From Elusimicrobiota bacterium (GTDB lineage: Bacteria; Elusimicrobiota; Elusimicrobia; UBA1565; UBA9628), in assembly GCA_016218545.1 (NCBI GenBank), contig JACRDQ010000001.1, positions 31,528 to 95,527 of the forward strand: a stretch of DNA of 64,000 nucleotides, read 5' to 3'. Made by a program: the position numbers and the translations under genes. The notes beneath the pieces were generated by a model. The model was given only the letters and a program-made list of their open reading frames with translations. It made no database searches and was not told the DNA's origin. Below, in pieces: positions 24,152 to 31,162 of the stretch (position 1 is the stretch's first letter; each line of letters opens with the position of its first letter).

Positions 24152-24226
24152 GTCTAACAAAGAATTAAGCCGACCGCGCCCGCGGCCGGCTCGACAAGGT
24201 AGCGGCGGCTTATTCTGGCGTTATGC
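24152..24226 (+). repeat. attC10
   Basis: R'' GTCTAAC (24152-24158) to R' GTTATGC (24220-24226), 75 bp, short subfamily. Confidence 0.95.
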
Positions 24227-24242
24227 CCATAGCAATATGCCC

Positions 24243-24271
24243 TTGACAACTGGTAGCTTATGAGCTACCAT
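24243..24271 (+). promoter_or_regulatory. cassette-borne promoter with internal operator (TA pair 2)
   Basis: TTGACA (24243-24248), 17-bp spacer, TACCAT (24266-24271), with the same inverted repeat GTAGCT-TATG-AGCTAC (24253-24268). Position and sequence match the copy at 23000-23028, though flanking bases differ. Confidence 0.75.
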
Positions 24272-24285
24272 TGTAAAGAGGCCCC

Positions 24286-24618
24286 ATGGACACCGACCCA
24301 ATAGCGGTCTACTACTACCAAACGAACTCCGGCCGATGCCCATTCAGGGATTGGCTCGATTCGTTGGACCAGCAGATTCAACAGATAGTAGACGCCAGGC
24401 TTACACGAGTCCGTCGTGGCCTTCTCGGCCATGCCGCGAATTTAGGCGGCGGGCTATGGGAATTGAAATTCGATGTGGGCCCAGGCTACCGGATCTACTA
24501 CGGGAGGGTCGGCAAAGCCATCGTCATTCTGCTCCACGCTGGGCACAAGAAGGGACAGGGAAGCGACATCGATGCCGCCAGAGAATATTGGGCAGATTAC
24601 TTAAGGAGGGCCAGATAA
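24286..24618 (+). CDS. cassette 11: RelE/HigB-type toxin
   Basis: 110 residues, same Gp49-like/HigB group as cassette 9, with CPFRDWLDSLD and LGGGLWELKFDVGPGYRIYY. About twenty substitutions separate the two toxins by eye, mostly in the N-terminal third and last 25 residues. The stop overlaps the antitoxin ATG by 1 nt (TAATG), whereas pair 1 overlaps by 4. Confidence 0.9.
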   Translation: MDTDPIAVYYYQTNSGRCPFRDWLDSLDQQIQQIVDARLTRVRRGLLGHAANLGGGLWELKFDVGPGYRIYYGRVGKAIVILLHAGHKKGQGSDIDAAREYWADYLRRAR

Positions 24619-24908
24619 TGAAACCCGCTGTTAGCTATCACGACGATCTGCTCCGTCGGCTGAAAGAGCCAAAATATGCCGTCGGCTACTTGAATGCATG
24701 TCTCGAAGACGAGGACGAGGGGGCATTCCTACTCGCTGTCCGAGATGTTGCCCAGGTTCACGGTGGACTCCGGCAACTCTCCAAGAAGGCGGGCCTCAAC
24801 AGAGAGCACCTATTCAGAATGTTGTCAAAGAGCGGCAACCCGAGGCTCCATAGCCTGCGGCAACTCATTGAGGCCTTGGGGTTCAAGCTGGTTCTTAAGC
24901 CAGCCTGA
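24618..24908 (+). CDS. cassette 11: HigA-type antitoxin
   Basis: 96 residues, helix-turn-helix at about 44-90, near-identical to the cassette 9 antitoxin. The DNA-recognition part is identical between the two, so each antitoxin could bind both operators and cross-regulate (inference). GGAGGG lies before the start. Confidence 0.9.
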   Translation: MKPAVSYHDDLLRRLKEPKYAVGYLNACLEDEDEGAFLLAVRDVAQVHGGLRQLSKKAGLNREHLFRMLSKSGNPRLHSLRQLIEALGFKLVLKPA

Positions 24909-24932
24909 CATGGCTGAGCCGAATCGGCAAGG

Positions 24933-25007
24933 GCATAACAAAGGATTGAGCAGACCGCATATGCGGTCTGCCCTTCGCGGCAGCGGCTGCTCATCCATCC
25001 GTTATGC
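24933..25007 (+). repeat. attC11
   Basis: R'' GCATAAC (24933-24939) to R' GTTATGC (25001-25007), 75 bp, short subfamily, almost the same as attC2. Confidence 0.95.
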
Positions 25008-25043
25008 GGACAAAGTTCCCGCAAGCCCAACAGGAGTCTGACG

Positions 25044-25829
25044 ATGGCAATCTACGACAAGCCCGTCCGCGCAATACTACCCGAGATGATCCGCGAATTG
25101 GCATCAACGCCGGCGCAACGCTTCTCCAAGGACGATGCGATTCGTTGGTTTGCCAATCGCTACCCCAAGATCAAGCAGGGCACAATTTCCGCGCACCTTA
25201 TCCGCTTTTCTACAAACGCCCGCAGTCGTCTGCACTATGGCCCTCGTCCTGATGAAGATCTGCTCTTCCAACTAGATGGCAGCCATTTCCGGCCTTACGA
25301 TTCTTCAAAGGACCCTTCCCCCATTCGGTCGAAAGAGGACCTAGCGCAGGGGCTGGCTATCCCTATCGAATCACCGGAAGATGCCGAGGCTCCGAATGAA
25401 TTTGCCTATGAGAGTGACCTCAGAGATTTCCTAGCCGAGCACCTTTCCGTCATCGAGGCAGGCTTGCAGCTCTACCAAGACGAAGGCATTACGGGTGTTG
25501 AATTTCCCGCGGGGGGCCGATTCATCGACATCTTGGCAGTGGACGCGCAGAAGCGCCTTGTCGTCATCGAGCTCAAGGTCTCCCGAGGATACGATCGCGT
25601 GGTTGGCCAACTCCTTCGCTATATGGGATGGATTCACGCCCATCACGCCGAACCGGGGCAGGAAGTCCGTGGTGTCATCGTCGCGCGAGACATATCTGAC
25701 GACCTTAAACTCGCCTGCATGAGACTCCCCACAATTGCGCTGTATGAGTACGAACTCTCTGTGGCCCTTCGACAAATTGAACCAACGCCTGGGCACAATG
25801 GCAGCAAGAAGAGTGCGAAGGCCGCATAA
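25044..25829 (+). CDS. cassette 12: NucS/DUF91-like nuclease with N-terminal DNA-binding region
   Basis: 261 residues. The C-terminal half is a PD-(D/E)xK nuclease fold like the NucS/DUF91 catalytic domain: E123, D162 (FIDILAVD), E176-x-K178 (VVIELK) and Q189 (GQLLRYMGW). The N-terminal ~80 residues look like a small helical DNA-binding domain (SKDDAIRWFANRYPKIKQGT). NucS proteins cut at mismatches or branched DNA; the target here is unknown, and a role in defence or repair is inference. All catalytic residues are present, so it should be active. The stop TAA is inside R'' of attC12. Confidence 0.82.
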   Translation: MAIYDKPVRAILPEMIRELASTPAQRFSKDDAIRWFANRYPKIKQGTISAHLIRFSTNARSRLHYGPRPDEDLLFQLDGSHFRPYDSSKDPSPIRSKEDLAQGLAIPIESPEDAEAPNEFAYESDLRDFLAEHLSVIEAGLQLYQDEGITGVEFPAGGRFIDILAVDAQKRLVVIELKVSRGYDRVVGQLLRYMGWIHAHHAEPGQEVRGVIVARDISDDLKLACMRLPTIALYEYELSVALRQIEPTPGHNGSKKSAKAA

Positions 25830-25945
25830 CATCGGGTAGAGTTGACGGGCGCAGAGATGCAAACCACTGAACACAGGCATAGAGGAAAAGAGGGTCGCCA
25901 GTTGCGGCCGCTTGAAAGCGCCCGCAACTCACCCAAACGTTAGCC
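25824..25945 (+). repeat. attC12
   Basis: R'' GCATAAC (25824-25830) to R' GTTAGCC (25939-25945), 122 bp, the most divergent long-type site: the ACTGGGC core is lost, but the ends (GTTGACGGGCGC ... GCGCCCGCAACTCA) still pair. Confidence 0.9.
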
Positions 25946-25949
25946 TGAT

Positions 25950-26315
25950 ATGACATGGCTTTTGCCGACTTGCTTGGCGATCCTCGCTCTCGACATCCTG
26001 ATTGTGAGGCGATGGCAACGCGCACCAATCATCATCGGATCATCGATCAGTCTCATAGTCTTCTTTGGCGCCTTCCTTCATATCCGGATTCTGCCACACA
26101 CGCATGGGACCGTCCTAGATCCATGGATGATTCTCTTTGGCCATGCGCTCCTGAATCCTATGCACTGGGCGATCATCTGCCCGCTGGCATATGGCTTCGG
26201 GTGGCGGCACTGGAACAATCGAGAGCGATTCAAGTTTGCCATCATTGCAAGCCCTCCTGTTCTAATGCTGCTCGGCCTAGTAGTGGCCGACATATTTCGG
26301 GGGCCGGAAGGATAG
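25950..26315 (+). CDS. cassette 13: membrane protein
   Basis: 121 residues, ATG only 4 bp after the R' core. Hydrophobic segments at about 2-18, 24-44 and 98-115, with a fourth weaker one around 60-85. No recognised family. It is followed in the same cassette by an IS-end-like sequence (26318-26398). Confidence 0.6.
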   Translation: MTWLLPTCLAILALDILIVRRWQRAPIIIGSSISLIVFFGAFLHIRILPHTHGTVLDPWMILFGHALLNPMHWAIICPLAYGFGWRHWNNRERFKFAIIASPPVLMLLGLVVADIFRGPEG

Positions 26316-26317
26316 AG

Positions 26318-26398
26318 TGTTACCCATGTCCCCGGATAAATGTGTAACCTATGTCTCCGGACACCACGCTCTCTTTCCGACGACGAATGTGGGTAACA
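26318..26398. repeat. IS481-type terminus remnant inside cassette 13
   Basis: TGTTACCCATGTCCCCGGA (26318-26336) and TGTAACCTATGTCTCCGGA (26343-26361) are near-identical direct repeats (16 of 19). An inverted piece, TGTTACCCA on the minus strand, is at 26390-26398. These sequences are typical of the ends of IS481-like elements as I remember them. No transposase remains: a solo end or MITE-like remnant between ORF and attC13. Confidence 0.5.
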
Positions 26399-26522
26399 GG
26401 CTAACATTGGCTAGAGCAGACGGTCGCAACGGGAGCGCCCATCTGAACGATAAAAACATGGAGAACGGGGCAGAGCCTACGCGGCCGCCTAATAGCGCCC
26501 GCTGCTCAGCCAGACGTTAGCC
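26399..26522 (+). repeat. attC13
   Basis: R'' GGCTAAC (26399-26405) to R' GTTAGCC (26516-26522), 124 bp, long subfamily; the site is intact next to the IS-end remnant. Confidence 0.95.
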
Positions 26523-26544
26523 GCATCTGATTTGCAGGAGAGAT

Positions 26545-27225
26545 ATGAGAATCTGCGACCTAGTGAACAATCAAAACGTCGCCACCTGGATTGGATCAAT
26601 CGCCACGCTCGCGGCCGTCATCATCGCACTGTTTCTCCAAGAAATCAGGTCTTTCTGGGACAAACCAAAACTCGATGCCACTATCCGCCTGCAACCGCCC
26701 GACTGCCACAAGACCACCCTGCGCCGTCTGGATGGCAGTGACGAAACCTTCCCAGCGTATTACATGAGGATATGGGTATCGAACAGCGGCTCCCAAATGG
26801 CAGAAAAGGCCCAGGTATTCTTTGCGGGGCTGACAAGGCAACAGGATGATGGCTCCTACCGTGCCGTCGAGACATTTCTTCCAATGAATCTCTTGTGGGC
26901 GCATGCAAGATGCGTCTACATGGACATCGCGCCCGACATGGGAAAGCACTGCGACCTGGGTCACATAGATATTCCTAGCGCGCACGCCGGGCCTGCCGAT
27001 CGCCTATACGGCAAACCTCAGGCGCACTTATTCCTCGATCTTGAGGTGTTAGCCAACCAGGGTGGCTTTATCATCCCTCCGGGGAAGTATCGACTCGAAA
27101 TAAAGGTGGCTGCCAACAATGCCACCCCCGTGACTAGGACATTTGAAATGGATCTCACAGGGTCATGGCATGATACAGAGAGCGATATGTTTTCAAAAGG
27201 CATTCACCTCAGGGCAATCGCCTGA
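26545..27225 (+). CDS. cassette 14: membrane-anchored protein
   Basis: 226 residues. One N-terminal transmembrane helix (about 11-31, ATWIGSIATLAAVIIALFL) and a ~190-residue beta-rich domain (YYMRIWVSNSGSQMAEKAQV; PPGKYRLEIKVAANN) reminiscent of an immunoglobulin-like or effector-presenting domain. AGGAGAG is upstream of the ATG. The architecture, a helix followed by a beta domain, occurs in some phage-defence and stress proteins, but nothing shows that function here. Confidence 0.65.
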   Translation: MRICDLVNNQNVATWIGSIATLAAVIIALFLQEIRSFWDKPKLDATIRLQPPDCHKTTLRRLDGSDETFPAYYMRIWVSNSGSQMAEKAQVFFAGLTRQQDDGSYRAVETFLPMNLLWAHARCVYMDIAPDMGKHCDLGHIDIPSAHAGPADRLYGKPQAHLFLDLEVLANQGGFIIPPGKYRLEIKVAANNATPVTRTFEMDLTGSWHDTESDMFSKGIHLRAIA

Positions 27226-27227
27226 GC

Positions 27228-27334
27228 GGCTAACAAAGGATTGAGCGGACGGGCGCATAGAGGGAACGGCATGGAAAACTGGGCAACGAACCCCCGGCGG
27301 CCGCTTGGTAGCGCCCGCCGCTCATCCTGCCGTT
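27228..27334 (+). repeat. attC14, broken at its crossover site by an IS
   Basis: R'' GGCTAAC (27228-27234) and the long-type middle are intact, but after GTT (27332-27334) the IS1182-type element begins. On the far side GTTGACG follows at 29177, so the original R' was probably GTTGACG, with GTT duplicated on insertion. This is the end of the array. Confidence 0.8.
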
Positions 27335-29176
27335 GAAGCTGTAGAAAAACCCATTCCGTCGACGGAAGTTCCCTTCCCGGTCGGCAAAAGAAGCGCTAGA
27401 ATGAGGCCGTTCTCTCACGGAGGCCTCCAATGCCCCGCTACAAGCCCGCCGATTACGCGCAAGGCCAACTCATCGCGATCCAGTTCGAGCGCCAGATCCT
27501 GCCCGGCTCGTTCGAATACACCCTGAACTACGTCGTGGACAACAAGCTGGACTTCACGGCGCTCGACGACAGGCGGACCAACGACGACGGGGGCGCTCCC
27601 GCCTACGACCCCCGGGTGATGCTGAAGATCGTGCTCTACGCCTACAGCCGCGGGATCATCTCGAGCCGGGAGATCGCGACGGCCTGCCAGGAGAACGTGG
27701 TCATGATGGCGCTGTCGGCCAACTCGCGGCCGCACTTCACGACCATCGCGCAGTTCGTCCGGGAGCTGGGGGACGCGACGCTGATACTCTTCGCGAACGT
27801 GCTCATGTACTGCAACGAGCTTGGGCTGATCGGCAAGGAGATGTTCGCCATCGACGGGTGCAAGATCTCGTCGAACGCCTCGAAGGAGTGGAGCGGGACG
27901 CGGGAGGACTTCGAGAAGCGCAAGGCCAAGTTCAAGGAGGGGATCGAGCGGCTGGTGCGCAGGCATCGGGAGCTGGACCAGGGCGGCAAGGACGAGGACG
28001 ACTCGACGCCCGGCAGGCGCAAGCGCGAGGAGAAAGCCATCGAGAGACTTGAGGCCAAGGTGTCCAAGATCGAGGAGTGGCTCCGGGAGAACCCCGAGGA
28101 CAGGAAGGGGACGACCGGGAATCCCGTGAAGAGTTCGATGACGGACTCGGACTCGGCCAAGATGGTGTCGAGCCACGGCGTCATCCAGGGCTACAACGGG
28201 TTGGCGGCGGTGGACGCCAAGCGCCAGGTGATCGTCGCCGCGGAGGCTTTCGGAAAGGGCAACGACGCCGAGCTCCTCGAACCGATGGTCCAGCAGGTGA
28301 AGGACGCGTTCCAGGCCCTGGGTGAGGAAGATATTTATAGGAAAGCGAAGGTCGTCGCGGACACCGGGTTCCACACGGAAGGCAGCGTGAAGATGCTCTT
28401 TGAGCGCCAGATCGACGCCTACGTGCCGGACAAGAACTTTCGCAAGAGAAATCCGGCGTTCACGACGGCCGAGCGGCACAGGAGCTACAAGGCGCTGTCC
28501 GGGCGGACAGGGCACGGGAAGCGCTATTTTGGGGCAGACGACTTCACCTTCAATCCGGCCAATGGGAAGCTCGTCTGCCCGGCGGGCAAGGAGCTCTACC
28601 TCAAAGACCGCAACTTCAAGACGGCCAAGGGCTACCACGGCATCAACTACATGGCGAAGAAGACGGATTGCCGCGCATGCGCGCTTCGGGCGCAATGTCT
28701 CAGGAAGCCCGGCACGCCGGCCCGGCAGGTGCACAAGCCCGACCGGCTGGGACATCCGCAGGCGCAGGAGAGCTTCACGTCGAAGATGATCAAAAAGATC
28801 GACAGCGAGGCGGGCCGATTCCTTTACAGTCTCCGGATGGAGATCGTCGAGCCTGTTTTCGCCAATGTCCGCTGCATGCTGGGCTTGGACCGGTTCACGC
28901 TGCGAGGAAGCCCCAAGGTGAACGTCCAATGGCGGCTCTACGCAGTTGTCCACAATATCCACAAGATCGGCAGATACGGCTGGGCGGGAGCCGGATAGGA
29001 CCGACGGGGAGTTTAGGCTGACTCGGACGGAGGAAAGGAACGACAAAAGGATTGAAAGCCAGGTAGAACCGGGATAGAATGGATGGAAGGGCGGCGGCAG
29101 CAAGCCGGGCCGCCCGAGGAAAGGCCCGCTGCGGCGAGGCGGGGAGTCGTTAAGAAACAGGTTTTTCTACAACTTC
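27335..29176 (+). mobile_element. IS1182-family insertion sequence
   Basis: About 1.84 kb. Terminal inverted repeats GAAGCTGTAGAAAAACC (27335-27351) and its complement at 29160-29176 (one mismatch in 17). GTT flanks both ends and may be a 3-bp target duplication. One transposase gene fills most of it; about 180 bp of non-coding right end follows. It is GC-rich like the backbone rather than like the cassettes. Confidence 0.85.
27430..28998 (+). CDS. IS1182-family transposase
   Basis: 522 residues, full length, no frameshift. DDE residues are visible: D in FAIDGCKISSNASKEWSG, D in VVADTGFHTEG, and E in MEIVEPVFANVR near the C-terminus. A DUF772-like N-terminal region (about 50-130, DPRVMLKIVLYAYSRGIISS) binds DNA, and a charged coiled-coil insertion (about 160-225) precedes the catalytic core. 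A Cys cluster (CRACALRAQC) lies at about 415-425. TAGAAT (27397-27402) and GGAGG before the ATG should express it. Confidence 0.93.
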   Translation: MPRYKPADYAQGQLIAIQFERQILPGSFEYTLNYVVDNKLDFTALDDRRTNDDGGAPAYDPRVMLKIVLYAYSRGIISSREIATACQENVVMMALSANSRPHFTTIAQFVRELGDATLILFANVLMYCNELGLIGKEMFAIDGCKISSNASKEWSGTREDFEKRKAKFKEGIERLVRRHRELDQGGKDEDDSTPGRRKREEKAIERLEAKVSKIEEWLRENPEDRKGTTGNPVKSSMTDSDSAKMVSSHGVIQGYNGLAAVDAKRQVIVAAEAFGKGNDAELLEPMVQQVKDAFQALGEEDIYRKAKVVADTGFHTEGSVKMLFERQIDAYVPDKNFRKRNPAFTTAERHRSYKALSGRTGHGKRYFGADDFTFNPANGKLVCPAGKELYLKDRNFKTAKGYHGINYMAKKTDCRACALRAQCLRKPGTPARQVHKPDRLGHPQAQESFTSKMIKKIDSEAGRFLYSLRMEIVEPVFANVRCMLGLDRFTLRGSPKVNVQWRLYAVVHNIHKIGRYGWAGAG

Positions 29177-29264
29177 GTTGACGCAGATATTCCACGGCGA
29201 TCAAGCCTGGATGGTTCATCCCAAGGAAGCGTGTGGCGGGCGGGCCCCGGAGCCTGTTTCGCGG

Positions 29265-29270
29265 TATAAT
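29265..29270 (+). promoter_or_regulatory. -10 box for a leaderless transcript
   Basis: TATAAT, 6 nt before the ATG at 29277. Confidence 0.6.
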
Positions 29271-29276
29271 GTCTCC

Positions 29277-29930
29277 ATGAGCTTCAAAGGCGGGCTCGAG
29301 GCTTGCTGCCCGAACGGCTGTCCTCCGTTCGACACCGAGGTCTGGAGCTTCATCCGCGGCGACCGGGACCCGGAGCTGCGCGAGACGATCATGGCCAGGG
29401 AGTGCAACCTGCTCCTCTGCCCGTCCTGCGACAAGCCCTTCTACGCCGAGGCGCCCTACGTCTATTTCGAGCCCGCGGCCGAGCTCCTAGCCTTCGTTTT
29501 CCCGGAATCCTACGCCGGCCGCAAGGACTACTGGCTCGGGAAGATGAGGGATGATTTCTCCCAGATGCGCGACGCCCTCGGCGCCGGCATGACGGCCGCC
29601 GTCGAACCCGAGGTCTTCTTCGGCGTGGAAGGGCTGGCGGAGCTCCTCGCGGCCGAGGATTTCCGCGGGGCTGAGACCGAGGTCATGGAGGCCGTGGCCA
29701 AGGAGCTGGGCCTGGGCCTCTATCAGGTCAGCCCGTCGTTCGCACGCCGGCAGAAGGTCCCGCGCTCCCTGCCCAGCAGCAACCCCCGCGCCGCGGACCG
29801 CGACAGCGTCATCGAGGGCCTCAAGAAGCTCCTCAAGGCCAACGCCAGCCTGTCGTCCTTCAAGGCCTTCCTCAAGACGCTCGAGAAGCCGGGCGCGGCC
29901 ATGCCGCCCTCGGCCCAGCGTCAGTCCTGA
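29277..29930 (+). CDS. CpXC-domain protein
   Basis: 217 residues. The N-terminal ~130 residues fit the CpXC domain: a CC/C pattern (EACCPNGCPPF) and CNLLLCPSCDKPF, probably binding zinc. I chose the ATG at 29277 over upstream in-frame starts because of the TATAAT 6 nt before it. The C-terminal part is helical and basic. First backbone gene after the integron; its 3' end overlaps the convergent TPR gene by 10 bp. Confidence 0.8.
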   Translation: MSFKGGLEACCPNGCPPFDTEVWSFIRGDRDPELRETIMARECNLLLCPSCDKPFYAEAPYVYFEPAAELLAFVFPESYAGRKDYWLGKMRDDFSQMRDALGAGMTAAVEPEVFFGVEGLAELLAAEDFRGAETEVMEAVAKELGLGLYQVSPSFARRQKVPRSLPSSNPRAADRDSVIEGLKKLLKANASLSSFKAFLKTLEKPGAAMPPSAQRQS

Positions 29931-31162
29931 AGGGGCGGGATGGGGCCCGGCTCGCCGCGCTTGTAGGGCCTGCGCGCCCCGGCCTGGGCCAGGCTCCGCA
30001 GTTTCCAGTGGTCCGGCTCGTGCGAGGCGAGGCTGTAGCTCGTGAGCGCCTCCTTCCTCATGCCGAGCTCGTCCATGAGCTGGCCGGAGCGGATGAGGCC
30101 CCAGACGGCCCAGCGGCTGAGGCGGTCGTTGAAGTGCACGAGGGAGGCCTCCTTGAAGCTCTCGAGCGCCTCCGTCTTCTTGCCGAGCGCCCAGAGCCCC
30201 GTGGCCAGCATGACGCGGCCCTTGGCCTTGTCGAGGCCGCGGTACTGCCCCGAGGCCACCCGGTCCAGGTAGGCGCGGGACTCGGAGACGACCTTCCTGT
30301 AGTCGCCGTTCTCGTAGAGGGAGATGATGTAGGCCGAGTGCAGCATGGGGCTGTCCGGGTAGTCCTTGCGCAGGCCCGCCATGATGGACACGGCCCGGGC
30401 CGTGTCGCGGGAGCCGAACTTGTCCTCGGTGTAGATCTCCACGAGGATGAGCTTGGCCGCGGTGGCGGAGTACCTGCCTTTCTCCGCCGCGAGCTTGAGG
30501 TGCTCGATGCCGCGGAGGCGGTTGCCCCCGAAGAGGAACTTCGTGAGGATCTTGACCACGTGGGAGTAGACGTCGGTGTAGTATTCGTACATGCCGATGC
30601 CCAGATGGGCGTCGTGGAGGTCCGGGTCGGCCTTGGCCGCCTTGCGGACGTACTTGATGGCGTCGCGTCCGTGGAAGTAGGCGTCGAGCCACTCCCTGCG
30701 CGTGCACTCCAGGCGCGAGAGCACGCCCAGGGCCGCGCCCATGGCCATGAGGGCCTCGGGGTCCTTCGGATGGGCGTCGAGCCAGGCCTTGGCCACCTTC
30801 TCCGTGCGCTTCACCTGCTCCGTGAAGGGCTTGATGAGGGACTGGTCCGTCTGCTCCGTGTCGTAGAGGTAGCGCATGAGGGTGACCACGGAGACCGCCA
30901 GGTATCCGTAGGGATGCTCCGGGTTGAGCTCCATGACCCTCTTCGTGTCCCGGTCCGCGGCGTCGAAGTCCATGCGGAAGATGTCGTCGAGCGACTGGAG
31001 CAGGGCGCGCTCCATCTCCGGAGAGACCCCGCTCGAGGCGACCGGCGCCTTCTTCGCCTTCTTGGCCTTGCTCGCGGCCCATGCGGGCGCGGCCGTCCCC
31101 GCGGCGGCCAAGAGGCCGCACAGGAGCAGGGCTCCCCAGGATCTCTTCGTCATCATCGTCAT
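29921..31162 (-). CDS. secreted TPR-like protein
   Basis: 413 residues. Signal peptide (about 5-30, WGALLLCGLLAAAGTAAPAWA), a Lys/Ala linker, then helical repeats resembling TPRs (MDFDAADRDTKRVMELNPEH; EALMAMGAALGVLSRLE; RVMLATGLWALGKKTEALES). I chose the ATG at 31162 because it overlaps the stop of the radical SAM gene (ATGA); ATGs at 31168, 31156 and 31153 are alternatives. It is co-transcribed with the AmrS-like gene and is probably periplasmic. Function unknown. Confidence 0.82.
   Translation of the reverse strand: MTMMTKRSWGALLLCGLLAAAGTAAPAWAASKAKKAKKAPVASSGVSPEMERALLQSLDDIFRMDFDAADRDTKRVMELNPEHPYGYLAVSVVTLMRYLYDTEQTDQSLIKPFTEQVKRTEKVAKAWLDAHPKDPEALMAMGAALGVLSRLECTRREWLDAYFHGRDAIKYVRKAAKADPDLHDAHLGIGMYEYYTDVYSHVVKILTKFLFGGNRLRGIEHLKLAAEKGRYSATAAKLILVEIYTEDKFGSRDTARAVSIMAGLRKDYPDSPMLHSAYIISLYENGDYRKVVSESRAYLDRVASGQYRGLDKAKGRVMLATGLWALGKKTEALESFKEASLVHFNDRLSRWAVWGLIRSGQLMDELGMRKEALTSYSLASHEPDHWKLRSLAQAGARRPYKRGEPGPIPPLQD

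Larger units (their letters stand above)
16761..27338 (+). mobile_element. chromosomal integron: integrase plus 14-cassette array
   Basis: An IntI-type integrase, an attI-like site and 14 cassettes all in the same direction, with 13 intact attC sites and one broken at its right end. Every cassette's R'' end is the exact reverse complement of the R' at its own start, as expected for units that can circularise. The cassettes are visibly less GC-rich than the flanks and have mixed codon usage. The integrase points toward the cassettes rather than away from them, the inverse of class 1 integrons. Confidence 0.95.

Noticed and set aside
22976..24908. Cassettes 9 and 11 considered as a recent exact duplication
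   Set aside because: Toxins differ at about a fifth of positions, flanks and attC types differ; they are related modules acquired separately or long diverged.
18501..27338. Repeats of about 75-125 bp considered as a CRISPR array
   Set aside because: Units are inexact, far too long, and separated by genes on one strand; ends fit attC cores.
29178..29276. A TTG start extending the CpXC gene to the IS edge
   Set aside because: The ATG at 29277 has a TATAAT box 6 nt upstream and begins at the conserved domain; the extension would place the promoter inside the gene.
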